37,946 nucleotides of DNA from Prevotella sp. (GTDB lineage Bacteria > Bacteroidota > Bacteroidia > Bacteroidales > Bacteroidaceae). The translations under genes and the position numbers were made by a program. Location of the stretch: NCBI GenBank assembly GCA_017475005.1, contig JAFVGI010000061.1:1-37946 (forward strand), read 5' to 3'. The notes under the pieces are model-generated. The model was not told where the DNA came from, searched no databases, and saw only the letters and a program-made list of their open reading frames with translations. Positions 31,510 through 37,946 of this stretch are shown here, piece after piece; positions within the stretch are counted from its first letter, which is position 1; each line of letters starts with the position of its first letter.

Positions 31510-32121
31510 TCATTCGTTTTCCTCTATATCTACGTTAATTTCTTCAGCAATGATACGAGTCATAGAACATTTTCTACCAAATCGTAAAAACAATCCTACT
31601 AAAGTACTATGAATAGCATCTTCTGGTGTATCCTCTGTCTCAGGCATAACAAACGCTTCCAATCGACTTCTGTCTTTGTTGCCATCATCAGTATTGCCCT
31701 CAAGTTTAGCTTCTATAGCTAACAAATTGTCAACCCTACTTTTTTGATTCCCTCTTGAATGAAAGAGTATGTCGCAACGAATTCTATCACGTCTAAGATT
31801 AGCATCACTTCTTGGAACCTGAAGCCGATAGTATTCAATGTCAACATAATATCCCTTAAAGTCTTTAAAATTCTCCTGAAGATACATTGCCAATCTACCA
31901 CAAACTGTCATCTCGTTCATTTTGCTTTTCAACAAAAAGGCATCATTTTTGTAAAAGACCTTTATTGCCTCTTTAACTTTAAGGATAATATAGTCAGATA
32001 AAACTTTTGAAGTGCTATCTATTCTTTCCTTATCGTTATCACGAACAGATTCTAAATAATCATTCAAGATTTTCGGATTTCTCTCATTAATTTTTATTTC
32101 ACTGTCTATTTTTTGTTCCAT
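31510..32121 (-). CDS. PD-(D/E)XK nuclease-like protein
   Basis: A 203-aa protein of no named family that I recognise. The arrangement resembles a restriction-endonuclease fold. An N-terminal helix (SKMNEMTVCGRLAMYLQ) carries a Glu. A strand with R-C-D (RRDRIRCDILFHS) is followed by LLAIEAKLEGN, giving D...ExK, and then DRSRLEAFV. This pattern recurs in PD-(D/E)XK proteins of unknown role near defence and mobile genes. Its AT content and isolated position, between higBA and the kinase/SPFH locus, suggest acquired DNA. It has its own promoter. The enzymatic call rests on the motif alone. Confidence 0.65.
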   Translation of the reverse strand: MEQKIDSEIKINERNPKILNDYLESVRDNDKERIDSTSKVLSDYIILKVKEAIKVFYKNDAFLLKSKMNEMTVCGRLAMYLQENFKDFKGYYVDIEYYRLQVPRSDANLRRDRIRCDILFHSRGNQKSRVDNLLAIEAKLEGNTDDGNKDRSRLEAFVMPETEDTPEDAIHSTLVGLFLRFGRKCSMTRIIAEEINVDIEENE

Positions 32122-32152
32122 TTTGTCAACATATTTAAGTTATATTTAATTA

Positions 32153-32160
32153 CAAATGTA
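32153..32160 (-). promoter_or_regulatory. -7 element of the nuclease-like gene
   Basis: TACATTTG on the minus strand, 20 nt from TTTA (32181-32184, one mismatch to TTTG). The expected leader to the ATG at 32121 is about 26 nt. Confidence 0.55.
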
Positions 32161-32197
32161 TCAATTATTCCTAAACTATATAAATAAAATGGAGAAA

Positions 32198-32236
32198 GCA
32201 ATCATGAGTGACCTATGGATTGGACACTCATGTTGC
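32198..32236 (-). terminator. Terminator after the zinc-ribbon gene
   Basis: A stem of 12 bp with one bulged base (GCAA-CATGAGTG / CACTCATG-A-TTGC as read on the minus strand) and a 14-nt loop, followed by a broken T-rich stretch. It lies 4 nt after the stop of the gene at 32241-33584 and marks the end of the minus-strand SPFH operon. Confidence 0.6.
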
Positions 32237-32240
32237 GAAC

Positions 32241-33584
32241 TTATTTCTTTATAACGATACTTTTATATCCTTCTATAAACTGTTTACAATATTCGTCTAA
32301 TAGGGCTTCACTTATATTATCTCCATAGTCTTCCTTATATGCTGTTCTTGCTATAACATTCTGAATATGGCTCAACCCATTTTCTAATGTTGTACCCATC
32401 TGTACATAGTCACGCAAAGCGTCTCCACCATCGCTATAACCGAATTTAACACCATCATTATATCCTAACTCTCTAATTTCGTCTTTACGGCTTTTCTTTG
32501 GCGTTTGTTCAATTTCTTCAATTTGTTCTTTTTCATTCGATTTCTCTAATAATTCTACTTTATCACTTGATTCTTTCTGCTCCTGCCACTTGAATTTGGG
32601 CATTTTAAAATCAGTAAGGAAACAGATCGGTAATATAAAATATGGTATCAAAAAGAAATAAAAATATTTCTTTGGTAAACGTCCAATCCAAAAAAGTCCG
32701 AGGACAATTAACAACAGAATACATGCTATTAAATAATACCAATTAGAATGTGTAAAATGTGGTAAATTCTCAATTATACATAATCCTATAGGACCTGATA
32801 ACAAGTAGACAAATATCTTTTGCCAATCCTCTAAACCTTTATCTTCTTGATCTTCTGAATAATCAGATTCGTTATCGATGTTTTCTGAATTTTCATCATT
32901 AAATCCGTTTTCTGACAAAAAATCCTCTTTTGCTTCTTCTATAGCGTATCCCTCGTTAGTATATATTGAATAGCCCTTAATATCATACAACTTTACGAGA
33001 ATTTCTGAAGTTAGGCGGGCTGCACCTATTACGTCTTTTCCGAAATTTATATAATATTCCCATATATTCCACTTAACGCCATTATCGCTAAACTCTTCAC
33101 TCATTTTGGATTGAAAAAGGGGATAAGATGCAAGTTGTTTAAATTCTTCTATCAACTTCTTTCCTTTTTCATTAAATGCATTTTTTGATGTATCTAATTC
33201 ATTATTAATTAGAGGAATGTTCAAAACAAGTACAAGCGCAACAGCTTTCTCGGTATTGATTTGAGAACCATTATAGAAATAAGAGTTAGGGGATGCAATC
33301 CTTAAAGAATCCCATCTATCACATTCCGACCATTTTGAGTCTTTATCACACCAAAAGACTTGCGTCTCTACAGGTTCTCCTTTTAATTCTTTCTGAATTT
33401 TTAAGTTTTTTTGTAGATCATATACTAAACCAGGCAAGACATCTACATCACTTTTGTATGATGTGTTACTGATATCAATACCTTTATCGACGAATCTAAC
33501 AAGAAGGCTGCCACAATATTCACAATTTGTGTGGTTCTTTGCATTGGCTCCACAGTTGGGGCACTTAATTACTTTCATTTCCAT
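32241..33584 (-). CDS. Zinc-ribbon membrane protein of the SPFH operon
   Basis: A 447-aa protein. One N-terminal zinc ribbon (C8/C11/C21/C24) is followed by a soluble domain of about 200 residues. An acidic stretch (about 228-250, ENSDNESD-like) comes next. Three or four membrane helices follow (about 255-340). The C-terminus is charged and has G-x-x-D-G repeats (GYNDGVKFGYSDGGDALRDY) and a helical end. I recognise no family beyond the ribbon. It resembles the zinc-ribbon membrane proteins at 77-1386 in plan but not in detail. It is the last gene of the SPFH operon, 3 nt after its neighbour. Confidence 0.75.
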   Translation of the reverse strand: MEMKVIKCPNCGANAKNHTNCEYCGSLLVRFVDKGIDISNTSYKSDVDVLPGLVYDLQKNLKIQKELKGEPVETQVFWCDKDSKWSECDRWDSLRIASPNSYFYNGSQINTEKAVALVLVLNIPLINNELDTSKNAFNEKGKKLIEEFKQLASYPLFQSKMSEEFSDNGVKWNIWEYYINFGKDVIGAARLTSEILVKLYDIKGYSIYTNEGYAIEEAKEDFLSENGFNDENSENIDNESDYSEDQEDKGLEDWQKIFVYLLSGPIGLCIIENLPHFTHSNWYYLIACILLLIVLGLFWIGRLPKKYFYFFLIPYFILPICFLTDFKMPKFKWQEQKESSDKVELLEKSNEKEQIEEIEQTPKKSRKDEIRELGYNDGVKFGYSDGGDALRDYVQMGTTLENGLSHIQNVIARTAYKEDYGDNISEALLDEYCKQFIEGYKSIVIKK

Positions 33585-33587
33585 ATA

Positions 33588-33929
33588 TTAACTGATTTTT
33601 GAGACAAAATATGCTATTATGTATAAAATAATCTGACCTGCTAATAATAGAATTAGAGTCATTAAGACTGCATTGTCTTTCCATGTTTCAGGAACAAACA
33701 ACACCAATATATACTCTATGGCAGCAGTTATCAAGAAAAGAAAAGAGAGTGACACCTTAAAGCCGTCTTTTATCTGCACGACTCCAAAGGAATAAAGCAT
33801 CAAAGTATTGACAATGATGACTGCACTATTTAGGCCTATATTAAACGGCTCGTATGACGAGAATATCAATCCTATCACTATGTTGAGTAATAAGATGATA
33901 CCACCAATAACCAAAGTAAGATTCTTCAT
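33588..33929 (-). CDS. Small four-helix membrane protein
   Basis: A 113-aa protein made almost entirely of four hydrophobic segments: about 4-24, about 30-50, about 57-78 and about 86-110. There is no signal peptide, no known motif and no charged domain. It lies between the SPFH protein (13 bp away) and the zinc-ribbon protein (3 bp away), so it belongs to the operon. It may be a scaffold partner of the SPFH protein. Function unknown. Confidence 0.75.
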   Translation of the reverse strand: MKNLTLVIGGIILLLNIVIGLIFSSYEPFNIGLNSAVIIVNTLMLYSFGVVQIKDGFKVSLSFLFLITAAIEYILVLFVPETWKDNAVLMTLILLLAGQIILYIIAYFVSKIS

Positions 33930-33942
33930 ATTATACTAATTA

Positions 33943-35058
33943 TTAGGGTTGTGGAGGTAATGGTGGAGGAACTGCACCAAATGAACTTGCAAATTCTGGG
34001 AGTGTGGAAATCTTTGCCCAGTTTGGCATTCCATTCTTCCATACAAGTGTATCACTTTGTATCTGTTTCTGAGCTATATAACTCATGATGGTATTCGCAT
34101 CATAAGGACCTTGTTGTTGACCATTGACAACAATATAATAGTTGGCAGCCTGTGGAATTGGAGGTGGTGCAGCAGCCTGGGTATTCATGTGTTGTCCTGC
34201 CAGCCCTGACATCTGACCAGCAAATCCCATTCCTGTGTTCATGCCCATTCCCATGCCAATAAAACTTCCAGCTGTCCCTTCATTGCCAGCAGCAGTTTCC
34301 AACACATCGAAGCTCCTATCCATCTGATAGACATCTCGTCCTGCAATCTTTATCTTTGCCATCAAATCTTTGGCCTCTTTCAACTTGATGAAGCTTGGAT
34401 CATCTTCTGGCACATTGACTGAAACCACATAAAAGTTTTCCAGCCCCACACCATACTTGTTAAAGTCTGGTTGTAATGACTGAACGATGTAATCAGATAA
34501 GTCATTCAGATGAGAATTAATAGTTAAGAACGAAATACTGTCCTTAACCATCTTATCTGATAGGAGATTGGCAAAACGAGAGAGTAAGACTCCTCTGAAA
34601 TAAGAGTCAATCTTACTTATACTAAAGGTTGCCATATTGCCAACCAACGATTCTATCAGCAATCGTGGGTCACTCACTTTAATTCCATACTGGCCAAAAG
34701 CTCTAACGGGCACGATGACCTCATACTTAGGGTCTTCCAACTGAATTGGTGCTGGTGTCCCCCATTTAGTGTCGAGGATTGCCAATGTGTTTACAAACCA
34801 CACCTCTGCTTGAAATGGTGTATCACCGCCAAAAGGCAGATTAATTAGTTTGCCAAGCAACGGAATGTTTGCAGTCGTAATCGTATAAGTTCCGCTCTCA
34901 AAGGAGTCCAGCACCTGACCTCCTTTTACAAAGAAGGCTATTTGTCCAGTATGAACAACCAACTGGGTGCCTAACCTCAGATTATCCGAGGGAAACTTGT
35001 GGACTATTTCATGAGAATTTGATTCCCATTTAACAACATCAATGATAGCCATGCTCAT
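33943..35058 (-). CDS. SPFH-domain protein with C-terminal GYF_2 domain
   Basis: A 371-aa protein. Residues about 20-270 match the YdjI/virion-core-like SPFH group: VKWESNSHEIVHKFPSDNLRLG, LVVHTGQIAFFVKGG, VPVRAFGQYGIKVSDPRLL and YGVGLENFYVVSVNVPE. A Gly/Met-rich linker (about 272-295) precedes a proline stretch (AAAPPPIPQ). A GYF_2-type domain (about 303-356: YYIVVNGQQQGPYDANTIMS, then DTLVWKNGMPNWAKIS) comes last. GYF domains bind proline-rich peptides, and the tail PPPLPPQP could be a ligand for it. SPFH proteins form membrane scaffolds; in B. subtilis the ydjFGHI operon groups one with PspA. The start shares 4 bp with the upstream small gene. Confidence 0.88.
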   Translation of the reverse strand: MSMAIIDVVKWESNSHEIVHKFPSDNLRLGTQLVVHTGQIAFFVKGGQVLDSFESGTYTITTANIPLLGKLINLPFGGDTPFQAEVWFVNTLAILDTKWGTPAPIQLEDPKYEVIVPVRAFGQYGIKVSDPRLLIESLVGNMATFSISKIDSYFRGVLLSRFANLLSDKMVKDSISFLTINSHLNDLSDYIVQSLQPDFNKYGVGLENFYVVSVNVPEDDPSFIKLKEAKDLMAKIKIAGRDVYQMDRSFDVLETAAGNEGTAGSFIGMGMGMNTGMGFAGQMSGLAGQHMNTQAAAPPPIPQAANYYIVVNGQQQGPYDANTIMSYIAQKQIQSDTLVWKNGMPNWAKISTLPEFASSFGAVPPPLPPQP

Positions 35059-35261
35059 TTTTTATTTTCTGTCAATCCACTTAAAGTACTTGCTACCTCT
35101 CTGTACAAATCTGCCATTTCGGGGTAGCTGCCCTTCTTTATATAGATTCCTGCTATTTTTTGTAAGATGGATTCGGCCATAGACAAACTATCTATTTCAT
35201 GCTGTTCAAGCATACCAATCAACTCTTTTTTCTCAGTTTCTGTTAATTCTATGAAATCCAT
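35055..35261 (-). CDS. Small acidic helical protein
   Basis: A 68-aa, all-helical, Glu/Lys-rich protein without a membrane segment (FIELTETEKKELIGMLEQHE, then EMADLYREVASTLSGL). No family is recognised. It is the first ORF after the structured RNA and overlaps the SPFH gene by 4 bp (ATGA), so it is co-translated. If real it may be a regulator or assembly factor for the SPFH protein. Confidence 0.65.
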   Translation of the reverse strand: MDFIELTETEKKELIGMLEQHEIDSLSMAESILQKIAGIYIKKGSYPEMADLYREVASTLSGLTENKK

Positions 35262-35321
35262 AATTTACCATTTGTCTCTGTGCTCAAGAAACATTGTTTA
35301 GTTTTAGGTATAGCCACAACA

Positions 35322-35554
35322 AAAAGAAGTGTGAGCCTGTCAGCTAATCTAACTGATAGGCCTTGGACTGCCCGGAAAAAAGATTAGAAACAGCTCACAC
35401 CCTTGTATGATGTATTGGATACAATCCACTACTATCATAACCAAGGGAAGAACGTCCAAACCTTTCCATTTTTCCAGATGAGTGTCCAAGTTCATCAGTT
35501 TGGAAAAAGCTAAACGCTTCCTATGTTATGTCTGCGACGGTCCATCCGTCACAG
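35322..35554 (-). ncRNA. Candidate structured RNA with pseudoknot, no ORF
   Basis: The 438 bp between the kinase and the 68-aa gene has no coding character but is dense in paired arms. In minus-strand order there are four elements. (a) A 9-bp hairpin, CTGTGACGG / CCGTCGCAG, 35532-35554, one G-T pair. (b) TTTTTCCA+GATGA / TCATC+TGGAAAAA, 35469-35508. (c) CCCTTG..TATGAT / ATCATA..CAAGGG with inner TGGAT/ATCCA, 35400-35447. (d) Outer stem GTGTGAGC / GCTCACAC, 35329-35400, around an 8-bp hairpin whose loop (AGATTAG) is complementary to CTAATCT in the same domain, a 7-bp pseudoknot. A T-rich stretch follows arm (d), and a -7 box lies just before (a). It resembles no RNA family I know. One C-A mismatch in (d) argues slightly for the other strand. 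Folding was done by eye. Confidence 0.55.
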
Positions 35555-35557
35555 GTG

Positions 35558-35565
35558 CAAAGATA
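35558..35565 (-). promoter_or_regulatory. -7 element before the structured RNA
   Basis: TATCTTTG on the minus strand, 4 nt before the first hairpin, so the RNA would begin at or in that hairpin. No good -33 TTTG is found. Two further boxes (TATATTTG at 35612-35619 and TACTTTTG at 35643-35650) lie in the AT-rich stretch behind the kinase terminator and could be alternative starts. Confidence 0.5.
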
Positions 35566-35662
35566 AGCATTTATTTTGAAACGACGTTCATTGTGAGCTG
35601 TATTTTTTTTGCAAATATACATATTTTTTTATTTTTCAAGTGCAAAAGTATGGAAAGAATAT

Positions 35663-35695
35663 AAAAAAAAGAAGAAATGGCGTGACCATTTCTTC
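35663..35695 (-). terminator. Strong terminator after the kinase gene
   Basis: On the minus strand, GAAGAAATGG / CCATTTCTTC (10-bp perfect stem, loop TCACG) is followed by eight T (35663-35670). It is 4 nt from the kinase stop codon and separates kinase transcripts from the RNA/SPFH unit. Confidence 0.9.
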
Positions 35696-35699
35696 CATT

Positions 35700-36947
35700 T
35701 TACTTTTTTTCGCCATTACGGCGCATCTTAGCGAAAACATAACCAACAAGGGACTGGTAACGGGATTGACCATGCTGCATAATGACTTTTTCTGGTATAT
35801 AGGGATATCTTCTTGCCACTTTAGCTGCTATATCAAGAGTCATGATTTGAAACTCTGATGTTTTATCTCTCCAGGCAATACCCGTAGTGGGCGATGGGAA
35901 AACTGAATCGCAAAAAGTGGCGATGGTTGCTTCGTATGCCTGGTCGAGTTGTTTATCAAATTCGGCTTTCATCTGTTCAGCATTGCCGTCATAAACTAGT
36001 ACTGGAGCAGGTGGTTGAGGTTTAGGCTCTATGACAGTTGGTGCTACATGTGGCTGATCAGCGACATTATCTATCGCTCCTACTACTTTTACGATAGTGT
36101 CCTTTTCCTTAGTTTTGGTCACTTGGATGATAGTATCTGTTTCTTTTGGGTTAACAGTGGGAGAATCTACCTGTTTTGAAGAGTAGAAAAAAGCAATACT
36201 TGATGAAATTAAGATGAGAAGAAGGACTATGACTGGAAGTAGGAAATGATTATGAGAAGATATGTTTTTCTTTAACTCGTCTATCGACTGATAGCGATTC
36301 TGTGGATTTTCTGCTATACATCGTGCTATCACCTTATTATATATATGGTGGTTGGGCAGTATTTGTAAAATCTTGCCTATAGCATAAATATCTGTACGCT
36401 CGTCAACATTGCTCCCTGACAGTTGCTCTGGAGCAGCAAAGGCGTTGGTACGTCCCTGTGTATCAATAAAGGTGTCTGTATAACAACATCCAAGGTCTGT
36501 CAACTTAACATCGCTATTGATACGAGTGAGCATAATGTTGTCTGGCTTAAGGTCGAGATGAAGCACCTGATGACTATGCAGATAGCTTACTGCATCTAAC
36601 AGCTGATGCAGGAATTTTTCTGTATTTTGCTTATTGAAATATTCTGGATGCTTAGCAAGTCTATCGGTTAGAGTCTCACCATCTACATACTCCATCAGAA
36701 TGCCATCGTCAGTCAAGGATATATAGCGAACAAGGTTAGGGTGTTCTAAACGATAACCTGTCTCATATTCTTTGTGCTGAGCCTCATGATAACGAATATC
36801 ACCTGAATATTCTGCCTTCAAGCGTTTCAGGAAATGTAACTTCCCGTAGAGTTTGACGCAGAAAGTATCGCAAGTGGCTCCATTGGTATCAAGAAGCACC
36901 ATAGACTCAAAACGAGGCTGTGTATTTGAGAATTGTGAATACTCCAC
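35700..36947 (-). CDS. Hanks-type Ser/Thr protein kinase, membrane-anchored
   Basis: A 415-aa protein from a GTG start at 36947; the first ATG is at codon 16. The kinase domain has the catalytic loop HLDLKPDN (about 129-136, Asp present), DLGCC in place of DFG, the APE motif AAPEQL, and DIYAIGKIL for DxWxxG. A candidate Lys and a Glu (EYETGYRLEHPNLVRY) are seen, but the glycine-rich loop is degenerate or absent. A single helix at about 232-255 anchors it, and about 160 extracytoplasmic residues follow, Pro/Thr-rich and then helical. The gene is 23 bp after the DNA-binding-like gene. It is followed by a strong terminator, so it is co-transcribed with the regulator rather than with the SPFH genes. 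Confidence 0.88.
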   Translation of the reverse strand: MEYSQFSNTQPRFESMVLLDTNGATCDTFCVKLYGKLHFLKRLKAEYSGDIRYHEAQHKEYETGYRLEHPNLVRYISLTDDGILMEYVDGETLTDRLAKHPEYFNKQNTEKFLHQLLDAVSYLHSHQVLHLDLKPDNIMLTRINSDVKLTDLGCCYTDTFIDTQGRTNAFAAPEQLSGSNVDERTDIYAIGKILQILPNHHIYNKVIARCIAENPQNRYQSIDELKKNISSHNHFLLPVIVLLLILISSSIAFFYSSKQVDSPTVNPKETDTIIQVTKTKEKDTIVKVVGAIDNVADQPHVAPTVIEPKPQPPAPVLVYDGNAEQMKAEFDKQLDQAYEATIATFCDSVFPSPTTGIAWRDKTSEFQIMTLDIAAKVARRYPYIPEKVIMQHGQSRYQSLVGYVFAKMRRNGEKK

Positions 36948-36970
36948 AGAGAAAAAATGAGAATTGAGAA

Positions 36971-37525
36971 TTAATATAGGATGTATATTGACGAGAGCCC
37001 TGAAACACGACCTGCTGTAAATGACCCTAATGTTGCTTTATCACGCCACACCTGCATGACGAGTAATGGATGATGGAGCACGAAATGGTGTATTTCTACT
37101 TCATCACCTGCTTGCAATTTACTATTCTCACTCTGCAGGACTTTATAACGATTGTTACCTAAATAGCTAAACAACAATCGGCGATCAGGCAGATAGGTGA
37201 TTTCAACCTTGCTGTCTGGATGCAAATCAACTGAACGGATTTCCTCATCAGAACTATTGAAATCAGAATTTCCCTTGTCATCTACCTCAGACAATTCCTC
37301 CCAATGGGCATAGCCTAAATAACGGGCTATTGCATCAAGAGTGCTGGCATGTGGCAATCTCTCATCCTGGGCAAAGCCAAGCAATCGCTTAAGAGTTGTC
37401 GAACCTATACGAACACCTGTTTTGCTCTGAATATCAAGAGACAATAATTCACACTCAGAAGGTATGTGCAAAGGTACACCAGACTTCTGCTTCAATAGTT
37501 CTATAATATGGAATGGTAGTTTCAT
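36971..37525 (-). CDS. DNA-binding-like protein upstream of the kinase
   Basis: A 184-aa protein from the ATG at 37525; the frame is open further but passes through the promoter. The N-terminal 75 residues have SKTGVRIGSTTLKRLLGFAQ and TLDAIARYLGYAHWEEL. I associate this pattern with a Bacteroidetes-specific HTH-like module found before regulators and kinases. The C-terminal part (about 95-184) is beta-rich, including KVEITYLPDRRLLFSYLG and GDEVEIHHFVL, with no known motif, and may sense a ligand. The ATG lies 7 nt after the -7 box, so the mRNA is probably leaderless. The kinase gene follows. Confidence 0.75.
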   Translation of the reverse strand: MKLPFHIIELLKQKSGVPLHIPSECELLSLDIQSKTGVRIGSTTLKRLLGFAQDERLPHASTLDAIARYLGYAHWEELSEVDDKGNSDFNSSDEEIRSVDLHPDSKVEITYLPDRRLLFSYLGNNRYKVLQSENSKLQAGDEVEIHHFVLHHPLLVMQVWRDKATLGSFTAGRVSGLSSIYILY

Positions 37526-37531
37526 GGACTG

Positions 37532-37563
37532 CAAAGTTAAGTATTTTTTCTGAAACAAACAAA
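37532..37563 (-). promoter_or_regulatory. Promoter of the regulator-kinase operon
   Basis: TAACTTTG (37532-37539) with TTTG (37560-37563) 20 nt upstream on the minus strand. The -33 box overlaps the neighbouring terminator arm. Confidence 0.85.
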
Positions 37564-37596
37564 AAAAGTACAGGATTTTGATGTCCTGTACTTTTT
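37563..37596. terminator. Bidirectional terminator at the edge gene
   Basis: A perfect 13-bp inverted repeat, AAAAAGTACAGGA / TCCTGTACTTTTT (37563-37575 and 37584-37596), loop of 8 nt, with A and T runs on both sides. It can end the minus-strand gene at 37626-37918. Confidence 0.85.
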
Positions 37597-37625
37597 GTTA
37601 TAATTACCCCACACTGATGCAAGGC

Positions 37626-37918
37626 TTAAATCTTATTGTCTGCTGCGAAGGCGCGGATGCGCTCCTGGAAGAGGGGCTGCTGTGCCTGGCTGAAGAAAGA
37701 GGTGCAGATGCGCACTCCCTGCTGGGTGGAGCCAACCTCGTCAAGGTCAGCCTCTTCTATTCGAGCAAAATAAGCCTCTTTTGTCATCTTAGTAGGGTCA
37801 GAAAGTTTTCTGATACTACCTTACGGAGATATTTCGTTACTCGCTTGAGTAATGTTTCATCCTCAGCTATAATGCTCATATTGCGAAGCATCTCTGCATT
37901 AAGTTGTATTGCTGTCAT
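37626..37918 (-). pseudogene. Antitoxin-like small protein, broken by a -1 frameshift
   Basis: The ATG at 37918 starts MTAIQLNAEMLRNMSIIAED, then LLKRVTKYLRKVVSE, a pattern I know from small Bacteroidetes antitoxin-like proteins. The frame ends early at 37784. The next frame, from ATG 37787, reads MTKEAYFARIEEADLDEVGS and ends AFAADNKI at 37626. Adding one A to the run at 37806-37809 (T on the plus strand) would give a continuous ...SEKLSDPTKMTKEAYFARIEEA, matching the family order, about 97 aa. The C-terminal half (QGVRICTSFFSQAQQPLFQE) does not look like the family. No partner toxin is inside the window; it may lie beyond 37946 or just outside the terminator. The gene is either broken or misassembled. 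Confidence 0.6.
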
Positions 37919-37946
37919 TGTATATTTATTTCTATTTCTGCTTGCA

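Noticed and set aside
31425-31612. Plus-strand -7-like box TACCTTTG with a 60-codon frame after it
   Set aside because: No -33 box, and the frame is antisense to the nuclease-like gene with no features.
35262-35600. A tRNA, tmRNA or RNase P RNA in the stem-rich region
   Set aside because: No CCA-type acceptor end, no T-arm sequence and no conserved RNase P core words could be found on either strand.

Overview
The window reads as a chromosomal segment of a Bacteroidales bacterium, most likely Prevotellaceae (Prevotella/Segatella-like). Three things point there: the protein families (Bacteroidetes-type DUF1015 and DUF3256, a short SerA next to SerC, a kinase-RapZ fusion); the near absence of Shine-Dalgarno sequences; and many promoters of the Bacteroidetes form TTTG-N19-21-TAnnTTTG. 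I recognise no tRNA, rRNA, CRISPR array, insertion sequence or prophage.

Layout. (1) 1-3.9 kb, accessory, minus strand: a three-gene operon of a trypsin-like lipoprotein protease and two zinc-ribbon membrane proteins; a frameshifted exported rhodanese; and a MntA-HepT toxin-antitoxin pair. (2) 4.0-8.3 kb, minus strand: an exopolysaccharide cassette with a WcaJ-type initiating transferase, a Wzc-type tyrosine kinase with a very long tyrosine tail, and a small HAD hydrolase. (3) 8.4-11.3 kb, plus strand: a conserved unknown, a small coiled-coil protein, ZapA and RNase Y, ending in a strong bidirectional terminator. (4) 11.4-13.9 kb, minus strand: two diverged tandem phosphoglycerate kinase genes, the downstream one broken by one missing base. 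(5) 14.0-22.5 kb, plus strand: KdsC, a thioesterase, a sugar-kinase/RapZ-C fusion and a permease; then, behind a new promoter, a Wza-type export lipoprotein, GlmS, DapA, an HD hydrolase and MenA. This is envelope and menaquinone chemistry. (6) 22.6-30.4 kb, plus strand: SerC, SerA, DUF1015, YraN and DUF3256; then an ExbB-ExbD-ExbD system behind a leader carrying a textbook terminator; then ThyA and FolA. (7) 30.4-37.9 kb, accessory, AT-richer, minus strand: HigBA, a PD-(D/E)XK-like protein, and a signalling locus of DNA-binding-like protein, Hanks kinase, candidate structured RNA, SPFH-GYF protein and zinc-ribbon membrane protein. A frameshifted antitoxin-like gene lies at the edge.

How the genes connect. 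GlmS makes GlcN6P, the ligand sensed by RapZ-C domains in E. coli, and a RapZ-C domain fused to an AmgK-like kinase lies about 1.8 kb upstream of glmS. The Wza-like, Wzc-like and WcaJ-like proteins are the outer-membrane, inner-membrane and initiating parts of one type of polysaccharide export pathway, although they sit in separate operons. The best candidate for something undescribed is the 32.2-37.6 kb kinase/SPFH/zinc-ribbon locus with the pseudoknotted RNA element at about 35.3-35.55 kb. Three genes are each broken by a single missing base in a short run of one nucleotide, so sequencing or assembly error must be excluded before any is called a true pseudogene.
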